A stretch of DNA of 41,547 nucleotides from Acidobacteriota bacterium. GTDB lineage: Bacteria > Actinomycetota > Acidimicrobiia > Spongiisociales > ZC4RG35. The number at the start of each line of letters is the position of its first letter. Within the stretch, counting starts at the first letter, position 1. Under the pieces are notes generated by a model. That model did not search any database and was not told the DNA's origin. It saw only the letters and a list, made by a program, of their open reading frames with translations. The translations under genes were made by a program, and so were the position numbers. The stretch covers positions 14,648 to 56,194 of the forward strand of contig JACZUI010000011.1 in NCBI GenBank assembly GCA_022573225.1, written 5' to 3'. Positions 7,611 through 15,869 of the stretch are shown piece by piece.

Positions 7611-8270
7611 CTACTTCGGTTGTGGCACAACCCGGAGGTAGGGGAGTGGCGACTCCCAGCCATCGGGGTATTTCTCCGCGGCCTCGTCGTCGGAGACCGA
7701 GGGCAGGATGATCACGTCGTCGCCCTGTTCCCAGTTGGCTGGAGTGGCCACCTTCTCGTTGGCGGTGAGTTGGCAGGAGTCCAGCAGCCTCAGGATCTCG
7801 GCGAAATTCCGGCCCGTACTCATGGGATAGGTCAGCGTCGCCTTGATCTTCTTGTCGGGTCCGATGATGAATACTGAGCGTGCGGTCGCGTTGTCAGCCG
7901 CCGTTCTCCCCTCAGAGGTGTCGCCGGCGTCGGCCGGCAACATGTCGTAGAGCTTCACGACCTCGAGGCTCGGGTCACCGATCAGCGGGTAGTTGACCGC
8001 GTGGCCCTGGGACGCTTTGATGTCGTTGGACCAGGCCTCGTGGTCACTGACCCCGTCGACGCTGATGCCGATGATCTTGCAGCCGCGCCTGTCAAACTCA
8101 GCTTTCAGGCCCGCAATCGAACCCAGCTCAGTGGTGCAGACGGGCGTGAAATCCTTCGGATGGGAGAACATCAGCGCCCAGCCGTCGCCGATCCACTCGT
8201 GGAAGCTGATCGTGCCCTGGGTGGTCTTCGCCGTGAAATCGGGAGCCACATCGTTGATTCGTAGAGACAT
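7611..8270 (-). CDS. Peroxiredoxin, 1-Cys Prx6 type
   Basis: Thiol peroxidase reducing hydrogen peroxide and organic hydroperoxides in the cytosol. The active site is in HPKDFTPVCTTELG, with the peroxidatic cysteine at about residue 46 and the preceding Pro-x-x-x-Thr-x-x-Cys motif intact. IGISVDGVSDHEAW and the long C-terminal arm (VATPANWEQGDDVIILPSVS) are typical of the Prx6 group; 219 residues is the usual length. I took ATG at 8270, preceded by GAGGAGG about 7 bases upstream; the frame is open further upstream but that part has no family similarity. Its position beside sulfur-handling genes fits a role against oxidants formed in sulfide stress, which is inference. Confidence 0.93.
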   Translation of the reverse strand: MSLRINDVAPDFTAKTTQGTISFHEWIGDGWALMFSHPKDFTPVCTTELGSIAGLKAEFDRRGCKIIGISVDGVSDHEAWSNDIKASQGHAVNYPLIGDPSLEVVKLYDMLPADAGDTSEGRTAADNATARSVFIIGPDKKIKATLTYPMSTGRNFAEILRLLDSCQLTANEKVATPANWEQGDDVIILPSVSDDEAAEKYPDGWESPLPYLRVVPQPK

Positions 8271-8467
8271 TTGGATCCTCCTCGTGTTTGTCTCTGATGC
8301 CCGAACAGTAGTCCGCTCCGGGCTGGGGCATTTCGTGGAGAATTCGGTTTTGCGGCTCGGGTTTTCGGTACCGGGCTGCTTGTTCGTTTTCGCCGATGAC
8401 ATAGCCGAGCGCATCGCCGACCTGGGAAGCCGAATCATCAACACGACGCGAGTGTGGAGGCGGTAGG

Positions 8468-8746
8468 GTGAGTTTCGTGAACGAGATCACAGTGGAGCCG
8501 GCTGGTGGCGACACCTACCGGGTGGCTGTGACCGAGAACGGCTCGTCGACCACCCACGATGTGACCGTCAAACCCGCCGACTTGGACCGGCTCGGAGGGG
8601 GAGGTACCCCCGAGAAGCTGATCGAGGCATCTTTCCGCTTTCTCCTAGACCGTGAGCCCAAGGAGTCGATTCTCAGACGGTTCGACCTCAGCCTGATCTC
8701 TCGCTACTTTCCGGAATATCCGATGCGGATCGCCGACTATCTGTGA
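8468..8746 (+). CDS. Small conserved-looking protein of unknown function
   Basis: A 92-residue soluble protein that I cannot assign to a named family. It begins with beta-rich sequence (EITVEPAGGDTYRVAVTENG, then THDVTVKPADLDRL) and ends with a helical block (LIEASFRFLLDREPKESIL, then DLSLISRYFPEY). This N-terminal-strand, C-terminal-helix layout recurs in small bacterial hypothetical proteins. The start is GTG at 8468, with GGAGG upstream. Its last codons overlap the GTG start of the cupin gene (GTGA), so the two are made together. No catalytic motif is visible. Confidence 0.8.
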   Translation: MSFVNEITVEPAGGDTYRVAVTENGSSTTHDVTVKPADLDRLGGGGTPEKLIEASFRFLLDREPKESILRRFDLSLISRYFPEYPMRIADYL

Positions 8747-9018
8747 GCAGCGATCCGGAAGCGCTCGCAGTCGAGGCGTTCTCCGTTGAGGGCCTCAAGC
8801 CGCGGACCTGGTCGAACGAGCCCGGCTACCGCTACGGCGAGCACCGGCATCCCTTTCACAAGGTGTTGTTCTGCGTCCACGGGTCAATCACTTTCCACAC
8901 CCTCAACGGGGACATCCGGCTCGGGCCAGGAGACCGGCTCGACCTACCCCCGGGCACGCCGCACAGCGCCACCGTCGGCGAAAAAGGGGTCACCTGTATG
9001 GAGGCACTCCGTAGCTAG
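8743..9018 (+). CDS. Small single-domain cupin protein
   Basis: A 91-residue cupin. The first cupin motif is seen as YRYGEHRHPFHKVLFCVHGSI, with histidines spaced to bind a metal. The second follows as RLGPGDRLDLPPGTPHSATVG, ending in the second-motif histidine. Such minimal cupins may be metal-dependent oxygenases, isomerases or ligand-binding proteins; the sequence does not decide. A cysteine is in the motif region (LFCVHG) and another near the end (TCMEA). GTG at 8743 overlaps the TGA of the preceding gene. Thiol dioxygenases are also cupins, but this protein is much shorter than known ones, so a sulfur role is only a possibility. Confidence 0.82.
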   Translation: MSSDPEALAVEAFSVEGLKPRTWSNEPGYRYGEHRHPFHKVLFCVHGSITFHTLNGDIRLGPGDRLDLPPGTPHSATVGEKGVTCMEALRS

Positions 9019-9129
9019 GTGCTCAACCAATCACACCATCCCGCCAGGGACAATCTCCCCGGTTATCACAGCTAGACATCGGGTCGTGTTACCGATGAGC
9101 GCCACTGTCTTACATGAGCTGAGTCGAAT

Positions 9130-10143
9130 ATGGGTGTGATGATGCGTGCATGGCAGGTGGTGTCGCCGGGGCCGATTGGTGACCGTCCTTTGGAACTGGT
9201 CGAGGTCCCGGCTCCCGATCCCGGCCCCGGTGAGATCAGGGTGCGGGTGCTGGTGTGTGGCGTGTGCCGAACCGATCTTCACATAGTCGAGGGTGATCTG
9301 GCTCCGCACCGGGACCGGGTCGTTCCCGGCCATGAGATTGTCGGGGTGGTTGACGAGCTGGGCTCGGGCGCGGGTCGGTTCATGATTGGTGACCGGGTTG
9401 GGATCGCCTGGTTGCGTGACACGTGTGGTGAGTGTCGATGGTGCCGGCGAGGCGAGGAGAACCTCTGCGTTTCACCCGGGTTCACTGGGTGGGACGCCGA
9501 TGGGGGCTATGCCGACTTTGCCGTTGTGGACGAGGGCTACGCCTATCGGATCCCCGATGCGTTCGGCGACGAGGAGGCCGCACCGCTTCTGTGTGCGGGG
9601 ATCATCGGGTATCGGGCGCTGCGGCGGGCCGAGCTGCCGTCCGGTGGTCGGTTGGGGATCTACGGTTTCGGAGGGTCGGCACACCTGACTGCACAGGTAG
9701 CTCTCTACGAAGGGGCAACGGTTCATGTCCTGACCCGGTCGTCCCAAGCCCAGGCTCTTGCCCTGGAGCTGGGCTGCGATTCAGCAGGCGATGCCTACGA
9801 CGAACCTCCCGACAAGTTAGATGCGGCGATCCTGTTCGCCCCGGTGGGCGACTTGGTTCCAGTGGCGTTACGCGCCCTCGATCGAGGAGGAACACTGGCC
9901 ATAGCCGGCATCCACCTCACCGACATCCCTGTCCTCGAGTATTCGTGGCTGTTCCAAGAGCGTCAGATCCGGTCGGTCACCGCCAACACCCGGGCCGATG
10001 GTGAGGAGCTGTTGGATCTGGCTTTCCGAATACCGATTCGGCCGACTACCACGGCGTACCCGCTGGAGGCCGCCGACGAGGCCTTGTCCGATCTCGCTCA
10101 CGACCGGATCAACGGGGCCGCTGTTCTGCGGATCGCCAACTGA
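9130..10143 (+). CDS. Zinc-dependent alcohol dehydrogenase family protein
   Basis: Medium-chain dehydrogenase, 337 residues. The catalytic zinc site is seen in CGVCRTDLH and PGHEIVG. The structural zinc site is the four-cysteine stretch [15 protein letters not shown]. The cofactor fold follows with [10 protein letters not shown], close to the GFGASAHL signature of the zinc-binding alcohol dehydrogenase subfamily often called adh_fam_2. It would oxidise an alcohol or reduce an aldehyde with NAD(P); the substrate is unknown. ATG at 9130 is followed by further ATGs at codons 4 and 5, and no ribosome binding site stands out. It stands 110 bases after the cupin gene, so it may have its own promoter. 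It converges with the HAD-menorin gene across about 270 bases with no clear terminator. Confidence 0.9.
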   Translation: MGVMMRAWQVVSPGPIGDRPLELVEVPAPDPGPGEIRVRVLVCGVCRTDLHIVEGDLAPHRDRVVPGHEIVGVVDELGSGAGRFMIGDRVGIAWLRDTCGECRWCRRGEENLCVSPGFTGWDADGGYADFAVVDEGYAYRIPDAFGDEEAAPLLCAGIIGYRALRRAELPSGGRLGIYGFGGSAHLTAQVALYEGATVHVLTRSSQAQALALELGCDSAGDAYDEPPDKLDAAILFAPVGDLVPVALRALDRGGTLAIAGIHLTDIPVLEYSWLFQERQIRSVTANTRADGEELLDLAFRIPIRPTTTAYPLEAADEALSDLAHDRINGAAVLRIAN

Positions 10144-10409
10144 AACCGGTTGAGGAGCCGGGCGTCTTGGACGAGGTTGCCGATCTAGCAGAGACTGATT
10201 CACCTCCCACTTCTAACGAGCACTTTCGGCCGAATCCTGGCGCCGCTCCTCTGTGGGCCTCTGGGCGACGGTGAAGAGTTCCGCTTCGGGGAGGGGCCAA
10301 GGAGCTTTGGGCGCAAACGCCTTGTCTGAACTATCTTGAACGAACGCCGTGAGCTTGTCGTCGATCGAGGCCTCTCTGATCACGGTCAAGCGAGAATCGC
10401 GATCCGTCG

Positions 10410-11885
10410 CTAACGGCTCCCTTCGGTGTCGATGGAGTAGGTAAACCGGCGACCGTGCTCTCCGGAGCCGTGACCGTAATGATTCCATTGCGGGAAGTTG
10501 AAGTCGGAGGTGACGGAGGACGGCAGGAGCAGCACAGCCTCGAGAAATGCCTCGAGGTCCGGCACTTTGTAGAAATTGACCTCATAGCCCCAGCCCACCA
10601 GTTCGTCGAACGACTCGCGTGCCAGGTGGTCGTCCCAGTTGAGCGAGAGTCGGTTTATCCCCCATGAGGTCAGCATCTTCAGTGTCCTGTGAGCCTCCGA
10701 AGGCGCGCCGATAATCAGGGGAGATAGCCAGCTGACGGGGCACTGTACGATGGCATCCGGGTGCTCGGTCTGGATGCGCCGGAAACCCTCTTCACGGGTC
10801 GTCTCGATCTCCCCGTTGAACCAGAGCCGGTCCTCGGGGAATCCTTCATCGGTGACGACCTTTAACACCCGGTCCAGCACATCCTTACCCCCCTTGAGGT
10901 CAAACTTGATTCCTCTGTCGTGCTTGGCGACCTCGCGTACCATCTTGTCGAGAGTCAGCCATTCTTCGTCGGGAAGAGCCGGCCTGGCCTCGAACGAGTC
11001 GTGGCGGCAGATGAACTCGCCGGCGGAGTCCCGACGTACGTCGACTTCGGCCCAGAACACATCGGAGACGATGAATTGGCGTAGATTATCTTGGTCGTTG
11101 ACCCCGTGCCACACGAGTTGAACCCGCGGCGGCAGCGCACCCTCGCCGGGCACGAGATCCGTCAGGCGATAATCCTCGCCACGAGCCGCGCCACGGGGGA
11201 TGGAATCACCCTGTGACTCGAAGATCGTATTGGCGTGAAGGAGAAGCGTCCCGGTTTCTTCGGCCAGGGGTGCCAATGCCTCGAGCACGGAAGGCTCGTT
11301 ATCGATGACGGCAAACACGTGATACCCCTCGGTCTGGTAGTGACGTAGTCCGTTTACCTTGCTCGTCTCGACATCCTGGTCCCACTCGCCGGGATTCATC
11401 ACGAGGAGCTCATCGTCGAAGTGCACTCGATAGGGCTCACCAAGTCGGTTCAGGGATCGCAACGTAACGTTTTTCAACCTCTCCGGCCTTCCCGAAATGA
11501 GGCCCACCGAGGTGTTGGGCTGAAGTTGGAACCATCGGATCATCGGAAAGGCGCCCGGGAAGGGCCTCTGGGCGTTGAGGATCGTATCTTCCTGCCAGCG
11601 GTGCTCGAGGAACCAAGCAACCACATCGGGGCGCTCCGAAGCCGGGACGGCGACCCGTTCGAGAAGCTGCTCGACTTTATTTTCATGCACCGTCACATCC
11701 GCGGACTGCAACCGCGTGAAGTATGCGGTTCCCCGGGCCTCGTCGTAGGACTGGAGCACGGATAGCACGAAGTAGCGCATGTCGATGATCGTGCCGTCGA
11801 TGTCGGACACCAGCATGAGCGGCTCACCTGGATATTGCTTGTGAACCCGGGAGTAACAGTCAGCGAGCTCCTCCATCCAGCTCAT
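10410..11885 (-). CDS. HAD-type phosphatase fused to a menorin (FAM151/DUF2181)-like domain
   Basis: A 491-residue two-domain protein. Residues about 20-225 form a HAD hydrolase: motif I DIDGT (28-32), motif II ISGRP (131-135), a candidate Lys177, and the acidic VIDNEP (194-199). Motif I is DxDGT as in sucrose- and trehalose-phosphatase-like HADs. Residues about 255-480 resemble the FAM151/menorin domain: VWHGVND (259-265), an acidic EVD (281-283), RHD (295-297), then RGIKFDLKG (325-333) and LWFNGEI (355-361). That domain is a TIM barrel related to glycerophosphodiesterases, known mainly from animals. The start overlaps the stop of the upstream glycerophosphodiesterase by 4 bases, so it is the last gene of the ABC operon. 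A joint phosphodiesterase-phosphatase job is inference. Confidence 0.8.
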   Translation of the reverse strand: MSWMEELADCYSRVHKQYPGEPLMLVSDIDGTIIDMRYFVLSVLQSYDEARGTAYFTRLQSADVTVHENKVEQLLERVAVPASERPDVVAWFLEHRWQEDTILNAQRPFPGAFPMIRWFQLQPNTSVGLISGRPERLKNVTLRSLNRLGEPYRVHFDDELLVMNPGEWDQDVETSKVNGLRHYQTEGYHVFAVIDNEPSVLEALAPLAEETGTLLLHANTIFESQGDSIPRGAARGEDYRLTDLVPGEGALPPRVQLVWHGVNDQDNLRQFIVSDVFWAEVDVRRDSAGEFICRHDSFEARPALPDEEWLTLDKMVREVAKHDRGIKFDLKGGKDVLDRVLKVVTDEGFPEDRLWFNGEIETTREEGFRRIQTEHPDAIVQCPVSWLSPLIIGAPSEAHRTLKMLTSWGINRLSLNWDDHLARESFDELVGWGYEVNFYKVPDLEAFLEAVLLLPSSVTSDFNFPQWNHYGHGSGEHGRRFTYSIDTEGSR

Positions 11886-12676
11886 CCGTCGGTCTCCCCA
11901 GGCGCGACCGAGGACCGGCTCCCCAGCACGGCAAGCATCAGTTCCGGCAAATTTGTGGTCGCCGCAGTGACGCCCATATCGATCAACTCCCCGAATCGCT
12001 CCTCATTGTCGACGACGAATGCCCACACACGCAAGCCTAGTTCTCGAGCACGGGCGACCAACGGAGCGTCGACGAGGGTGTGGCGCAGGTTGATGCCTGC
12101 GGCTCCCAACTCACTTGCATTGTCGATAGTGCGGTGCGCGACTGCCCGAGCCTTGGCCGGGTCGATCCCCGCGGGCAGATCATCGAGGTTGAGGAGTGTG
12201 GTGATCTCATTCGTCGCAGCCGCCATTATCTCAAAACACACCACCTGGCATCCGCTGACCACGACGTCACCGCTCCGCCCAGCGTCGCGTACCACCGCGA
12301 CACCCGGACCAACCGCATCAGCGCTCAGGAAATCGAGGTTCAAAGGCACTCGTCCTCTGGTCAGGTCGAGCACGTTCTCGAGCGACGGAACCCGCTCGTC
12401 TGCGAACTCGGGGCCCTTCCATGCGCCCGCGTCAAGCCGCTGTATCTCCTTCCAGGTGTGATCCGCTAAAAGGCCGTTGCCTGTCGTCGTGTGCTCAAGC
12501 CTTTCAAGGTGCAACAGGACCGGCACGCCGTCTTTCGTCAATCGGACGTCGACCTCCACCATGTCGACGCCGATGTCGATCGCCCTTTCGATGGCCGGCC
12601 GAGTGTTCTCAGGAGCCAGGCCGGAATCGCCCCGGTGGGCAATTATCTGCGGCCGATTGGTGGGCTGGTAGGACAT
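11882..12676 (-). CDS. Glycerophosphodiester phosphodiesterase family protein (UgpQ-like)
   Basis: A TIM-barrel phosphodiesterase of 264 residues that would split glycerophosphodiesters into an alcohol and glycerol 3-phosphate. The N-terminal signature is clear: HRGDSGLAPENT (14-25), with E41 and D43 in VEVDVRLTKDG, then His56. The protein lacks a signal peptide, so it acts in the cytosol on imported substrate, as UgpQ does. Two spots differ from the usual family: the HD pair at the second catalytic histidine reads HL, and the expected metal-binding IEIK strand reads LNLDFLSA. The activity or substrate may therefore be unusual. It follows the ABC ATPase gene by 52 bases and overlaps the next gene by 4, which points to one operon. 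Confidence 0.88.
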   Translation of the reverse strand: MSYQPTNRPQIIAHRGDSGLAPENTRPAIERAIDIGVDMVEVDVRLTKDGVPVLLHLERLEHTTTGNGLLADHTWKEIQRLDAGAWKGPEFADERVPSLENVLDLTRGRVPLNLDFLSADAVGPGVAVVRDAGRSGDVVVSGCQVVCFEIMAAATNEITTLLNLDDLPAGIDPAKARAVAHRTIDNASELGAAGINLRHTLVDAPLVARARELGLRVWAFVVDNEERFGELIDMGVTAATTNLPELMLAVLGSRSSVAPGETDG

Positions 12677-12728
12677 GGTCAGCGACGTCTGTGAAGTGGA
12701 GCGATACCGGTCAATGCCGTCCGAGCCT

Positions 12729-13829
12729 TCAGGCCCAGAGAAGCGACTGCTCGGTCTCCGGATCGAAGAGTTGGATCTTGGTCGTGTTGACGGCGAGCTC
12801 GATGTTGTCGCCGACCCGGACCCCCTTGGTCTTGTCGACCAGAACCCGCATCTCGACGCCGTCGATGCTCACCTGCACGAGGTCCTCCCGGCCCAGTGGC
12901 TCGACGACCGTGGTCTCCCCCGTGAGCGTGAGGCCCTCCGTGGCCGGTGAAGTGTCATCAACCAAGTCCACGTCCTCCGGCCGAAGCCCCATGACCACCT
13001 TGCCTTTGACGGCTGCCGCTTTCTCAGCCCGATCACTGGGGATGACGAGGTCGATCCCCCCGCTCTTCGCCCGGAAGTCCCCGTCGGCTTGCACGATCTC
13101 GACATCGAAGAAGTTCATCGGCGGGTTGCCCACGAACCCGGCGACGAACAACGTCTTGGGGCGGTCATAGAGAGCCTCGGGGACATCGTATGCCTGGAGG
13201 ACGCCCTTCGACATCACCGCGATCCTGTCGGCCATCGTCATGGCCTCAATCTGGTCGTGGGTGACGTATATGGAGGTGATGCCGAGATCTTTCTGGAGCC
13301 GTTTGATCTCTCCACGCATCGTCAGTCGGAGACGGGCGTCTAGGTTCGAGAGTGGCTCGTCGAAGAGCAGAAGCTGCGGCTCCTTTACCAAGGCTCGCCC
13401 TAGAGACACACGCTGTTGCTGCCCGCCCGAGAGCTGAGCGATCTTGCGATCCAACAGATCTCCGATGCCCATCATGTCGACGACCTGCTGGACCCGCTGC
13501 CGGATTTCATCCTTTTCCAGTTTTTGCAGTCTCAGCGGATAACTGATATTCCCAAACACCGTCATGTGGGGGTAGAGGGCGTAGCTCTGGAACACCATGC
13601 CAATGCCACGATCCTTGGGGGCTACCGCGTTGACGATTTGCCCATCGAAGGAGATCGTTCCCCCGGTGGGCTTGTAGATTCCGGCCACCATGAGCAGAGT
13701 CGTCGTCTTCCCGCACCCGGAAGGGCCGAGAAACGCCACTAGTTCACCGTCGGCGATGTCGAGCGTGATGTTGTCGGCGCCGACTACGCCGTCCCAACTC
13801 TTGCTCAAGTTTTCGAGTTCGACCCTCAT
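12729..13829 (-). CDS. ABC transporter ATP-binding protein, UgpC/MalK type
   Basis: ATPase that powers the importer encoded by the genes upstream. Walker A is GPSGCGKT (35-42), the Q-loop VFQSYALYPHMTV, the signature LSGGQQQRVSLGRAL (133-147), Walker B LLLFDEP (153-159) and the switch VTHDQ. After residue 240 comes a regulatory TOBE-type region with the MGLRPEDV motif, typical of the carbohydrate and glycerol-3-phosphate importers (MsmK, UgpC, MalK). At 366 residues it has the standard length. AGAGG precedes the ATG. It follows the second permease gene with about 30 bases between, so the whole set from 17324 down to 10410 is probably one transcript. Confidence 0.95.
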   Translation of the reverse strand: MRVELENLSKSWDGVVGADNITLDIADGELVAFLGPSGCGKTTTLLMVAGIYKPTGGTISFDGQIVNAVAPKDRGIGMVFQSYALYPHMTVFGNISYPLRLQKLEKDEIRQRVQQVVDMMGIGDLLDRKIAQLSGGQQQRVSLGRALVKEPQLLLFDEPLSNLDARLRLTMRGEIKRLQKDLGITSIYVTHDQIEAMTMADRIAVMSKGVLQAYDVPEALYDRPKTLFVAGFVGNPPMNFFDVEIVQADGDFRAKSGGIDLVIPSDRAEKAAAVKGKVVMGLRPEDVDLVDDTSPATEGLTLTGETTVVEPLGREDLVQVSIDGVEMRVLVDKTKGVRVGDNIELAVNTTKIQLFDPETEQSLLWA

Positions 13830-13860
13830 GTCAGTGCCTCTTCTCGTCCATGGTCAAGAA

Positions 13861-14772
13861 TCACGTGCCTTTCGAACCGCCGGCGTAGATATTCAGGAGC
13901 AACTCCTGTGTGAAGATGAAGAAGATGATCAGTGGCACCATCTGGAACAAACCTACCGCAGCGACCTGATTCCAATTCGTTGGTGCGGTGTCACTGATGA
14001 GCTGGCTCAGAAACACCGGCATGTTGGCGACCTTGGTGCCGACGGTGAAGGTGAAAGGCACGAGGTAGGCGTTCCATCCCGCAATGAAGGTGAACAAGGA
14101 GAGCGCCGCGAGACCGGGACGTACCTGGGGCAGCATGATCTGCCACCACACCCGGAATCGGGATGCGCCGTCGATCAGCGCGGCCCGTTCCATATCCCAG
14201 GGCAGGTTGTCGAAAAAACCCTTCATCAGCCAGATGCCCAGCGGGAGCTCGAGCGCGATCATCACCAGGGCCACCCCACCCACCGAGTTGAAGCCGATGT
14301 AGTCGCCGATGAGCGGGATATCTCCCAGCCAGCGCAGCACGAAGAATATGGCGATCAGCAGCATCTCGGCCTTGAAGGCGTGAAGCACCAGGGTCATCGA
14401 CAGAAAACCCTTGCGACCGGCGAACTTCATGCGTGACAGGGCGTAGCCACCGGCCGTCGAGGCGACACCGACGCCGATCACCATTGCCACTGCGATGAGC
14501 AATGAGTTGAGCATGGCGTTCCAGATGGCGGAGTCGGTGATGAAGTCCCAGTTGCGGAGCGTGAAGCCGCCGATGCCTCCTTCGGCATTGCGGGGTAAGA
14601 GGCCTTCGGTGCGAATCGAGAGAGTGGCAATGATCAACCATGCGTAGCCGATGAGAATCGGCACGATCGAGAGGATGAGGAAGCCGTAGGCGAAGCGGCG
14701 ACCCATCTTCTCGCGTGCCTCGGTGAGCGGGCCGGCAGGGTGGAGTGATGGTGCGATCTCAGTGGTGGTCAT
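13861..14772 (-). CDS. ABC transporter permease, UgpE/MalG type
   Basis: Inner-membrane permease of the carbohydrate/glycerol-phosphate ABC family, 303 residues. There are about six hydrophobic helices, beginning with FLILSIVPILIGYAWLIIAT. The cytoplasmic EAA loop appears as ERAALIDGASRFRVWWQIMLPQVRPG, the contact point for the ATPase. As usual for the MalG-like partner, it follows the MalF-like permease gene, with only 3 bases between stop and start. The N-terminus is soluble for about 30 residues. Substrate specificity cannot be read from the permease; the phosphodiesterase genes downstream suggest a phosphodiester or polyol phosphate. Confidence 0.93.
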   Translation of the reverse strand: MTTTEIAPSLHPAGPLTEAREKMGRRFAYGFLILSIVPILIGYAWLIIATLSIRTEGLLPRNAEGGIGGFTLRNWDFITDSAIWNAMLNSLLIAVAMVIGVGVASTAGGYALSRMKFAGRKGFLSMTLVLHAFKAEMLLIAIFFVLRWLGDIPLIGDYIGFNSVGGVALVMIALELPLGIWLMKGFFDNLPWDMERAALIDGASRFRVWWQIMLPQVRPGLAALSLFTFIAGWNAYLVPFTFTVGTKVANMPVFLSQLISDTAPTNWNQVAAVGLFQMVPLIIFFIFTQELLLNIYAGGSKGT

Positions 14773-14775
14773 GGC

Positions 14776-15777
14776 TCACAGGTTCTCGATTCGCGGTTCT
14801 TCGATGAGCTCGTTGAACTTGAACAATTTCACGTAAACGGCGGCCAGCAAGAGCGCCACCGTGACGAGGACGATCGCCCACGTCGCGCCGAAGGCCCATT
14901 GGCTGTTCCCGGCATAGCTGGCGAAGGCGCGTTTGTATGCCGTGAGCGCCCACACTTCGGTGGTGAACAGGCCGGGGCCGCCATCGGTCAGCAGCAGGAT
15001 GTATTCGAATGAGGTGAGAAGCGACAATGTCTGATACGTCGCGATGAATAGCAACGGCCACTTGATCAGAGGAAGTTTGATGTCACGGATGATCCTCCAC
15101 ATGGAGGCCCCGTCGACCTTGGCCGCCGTCAGGAGATCCTTGGGGATGGACTCCAGTGCCGACGTGAAGATGATCATCCCGAAGGAGGCGCCGATGAAGC
15201 CGTTGGTGAGGATCACAAACGTCCAGGGGCTCCCCCCCAGAAAGAGGTTTCCTCCCGATGCGCCGAGAACCTCCGGGAAAAGCTGATTGTAGATGCCGTA
15301 CGGATCCGCCTGGCCGATCCGCCGCCACATCAGGATGTAAACCACCGATGGTGTGAGACGGGGCAGCAGCCATACGAGTCGAAAGAAGAAACCTGTGCGC
15401 CGCGGAATGCTGGTCGTCACGAGCGCCAGCACGAGAGCGAGACCGAGGTTGAACAAGATCAGCGTCGTGAAGACGTAGAAGACGGTGTTACGCAGGATCT
15501 TGGGGAAAAACGGGTCGGTGAAGAGACGCTCGAAATTGGCGAATCCGATGATGTTCCAGGGGTCGTTGAAGTTGGCGCTGGAGAGGTCGGTGAAGCTGAG
15601 GATCAGCAGCAGGATGCCCGGGGCGATGAAGAAGACGAACACCAGGGCCATCGCCGGCCCGAGGAAACCGTAGGCGGATACCGTGGAGCGCACTCTTCGA
15701 CCGAGTGTCCTCCGCTGCGGTCCGGGTGCGCCGACTGCGGCCCGGGCGAGGGCTTCTTTTTCCGACGGCTGCGTCAC
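14776..15777 (-). CDS. ABC transporter permease, UgpA/MalF type
   Basis: First permease of the importer, 333 residues. It has a basic cytoplasmic N-terminus, then helices such as YGFLGPAMALVFVFFIAPG and LILFNLGLALVLALVTT. The EAA loop reads AAKVDGASMWRIIRDIKLPL. UgpA and MalF-like proteins pair with UgpE/MalG-like partners, here encoded 3 bases downstream. A strong GC hairpin (15820-15852) separates it from the binding-protein gene, as is common where the binding protein must be made in excess. The start is ATG at 15777; no other start competes well. Confidence 0.93.
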   Translation of the reverse strand: MTQPSEKEALARAAVGAPGPQRRTLGRRVRSTVSAYGFLGPAMALVFVFFIAPGILLLILSFTDLSSANFNDPWNIIGFANFERLFTDPFFPKILRNTVFYVFTTLILFNLGLALVLALVTTSIPRRTGFFFRLVWLLPRLTPSVVYILMWRRIGQADPYGIYNQLFPEVLGASGGNLFLGGSPWTFVILTNGFIGASFGMIIFTSALESIPKDLLTAAKVDGASMWRIIRDIKLPLIKWPLLFIATYQTLSLLTSFEYILLLTDGGPGLFTTEVWALTAYKRAFASYAGNSQWAFGATWAIVLVTVALLLAAVYVKLFKFNELIEEPRIENL

Positions 15778-15819
15778 CCGGACGTCACCTTTCTAATTAC
15801 CCCGGGACCCGAAGGGAGA

Positions 15820-15852
15820 GGTGGGGGGAGGGGGCAAGTCCCTCCTCCCACC
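15820..15852 (-). terminator. Intercistronic GC-rich hairpin (attenuator)
   Basis: The arms GGTGGGGGGAGGG and CCCTCCTCCCACC pair across a 7-base loop with one mismatch. The hairpin sits between the binding-protein stop and the first permease start. There is no T tract on the minus strand after it, so it probably acts as a partial terminator or as a barrier to 3'-to-5' RNA decay that raises binding-protein mRNA over permease mRNA. Confidence 0.6.
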
Positions 15853-15869
15853 TTTAAATGTCGTCGGTG

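Noticed and set aside
10144..10409. Possible terminator between the converging alcohol dehydrogenase and HAD-menorin genes
   Set aside because: No stem followed by a T tract on either strand could be found by eye.
10213..10488. A 91-codon minus-strand frame after the HAD-menorin gene
   Set aside because: It starts inside the end of that gene in another frame, has no recognisable motif and no good ribosome binding site, and its arginine-rich beginning looks like a GC-rich shadow.
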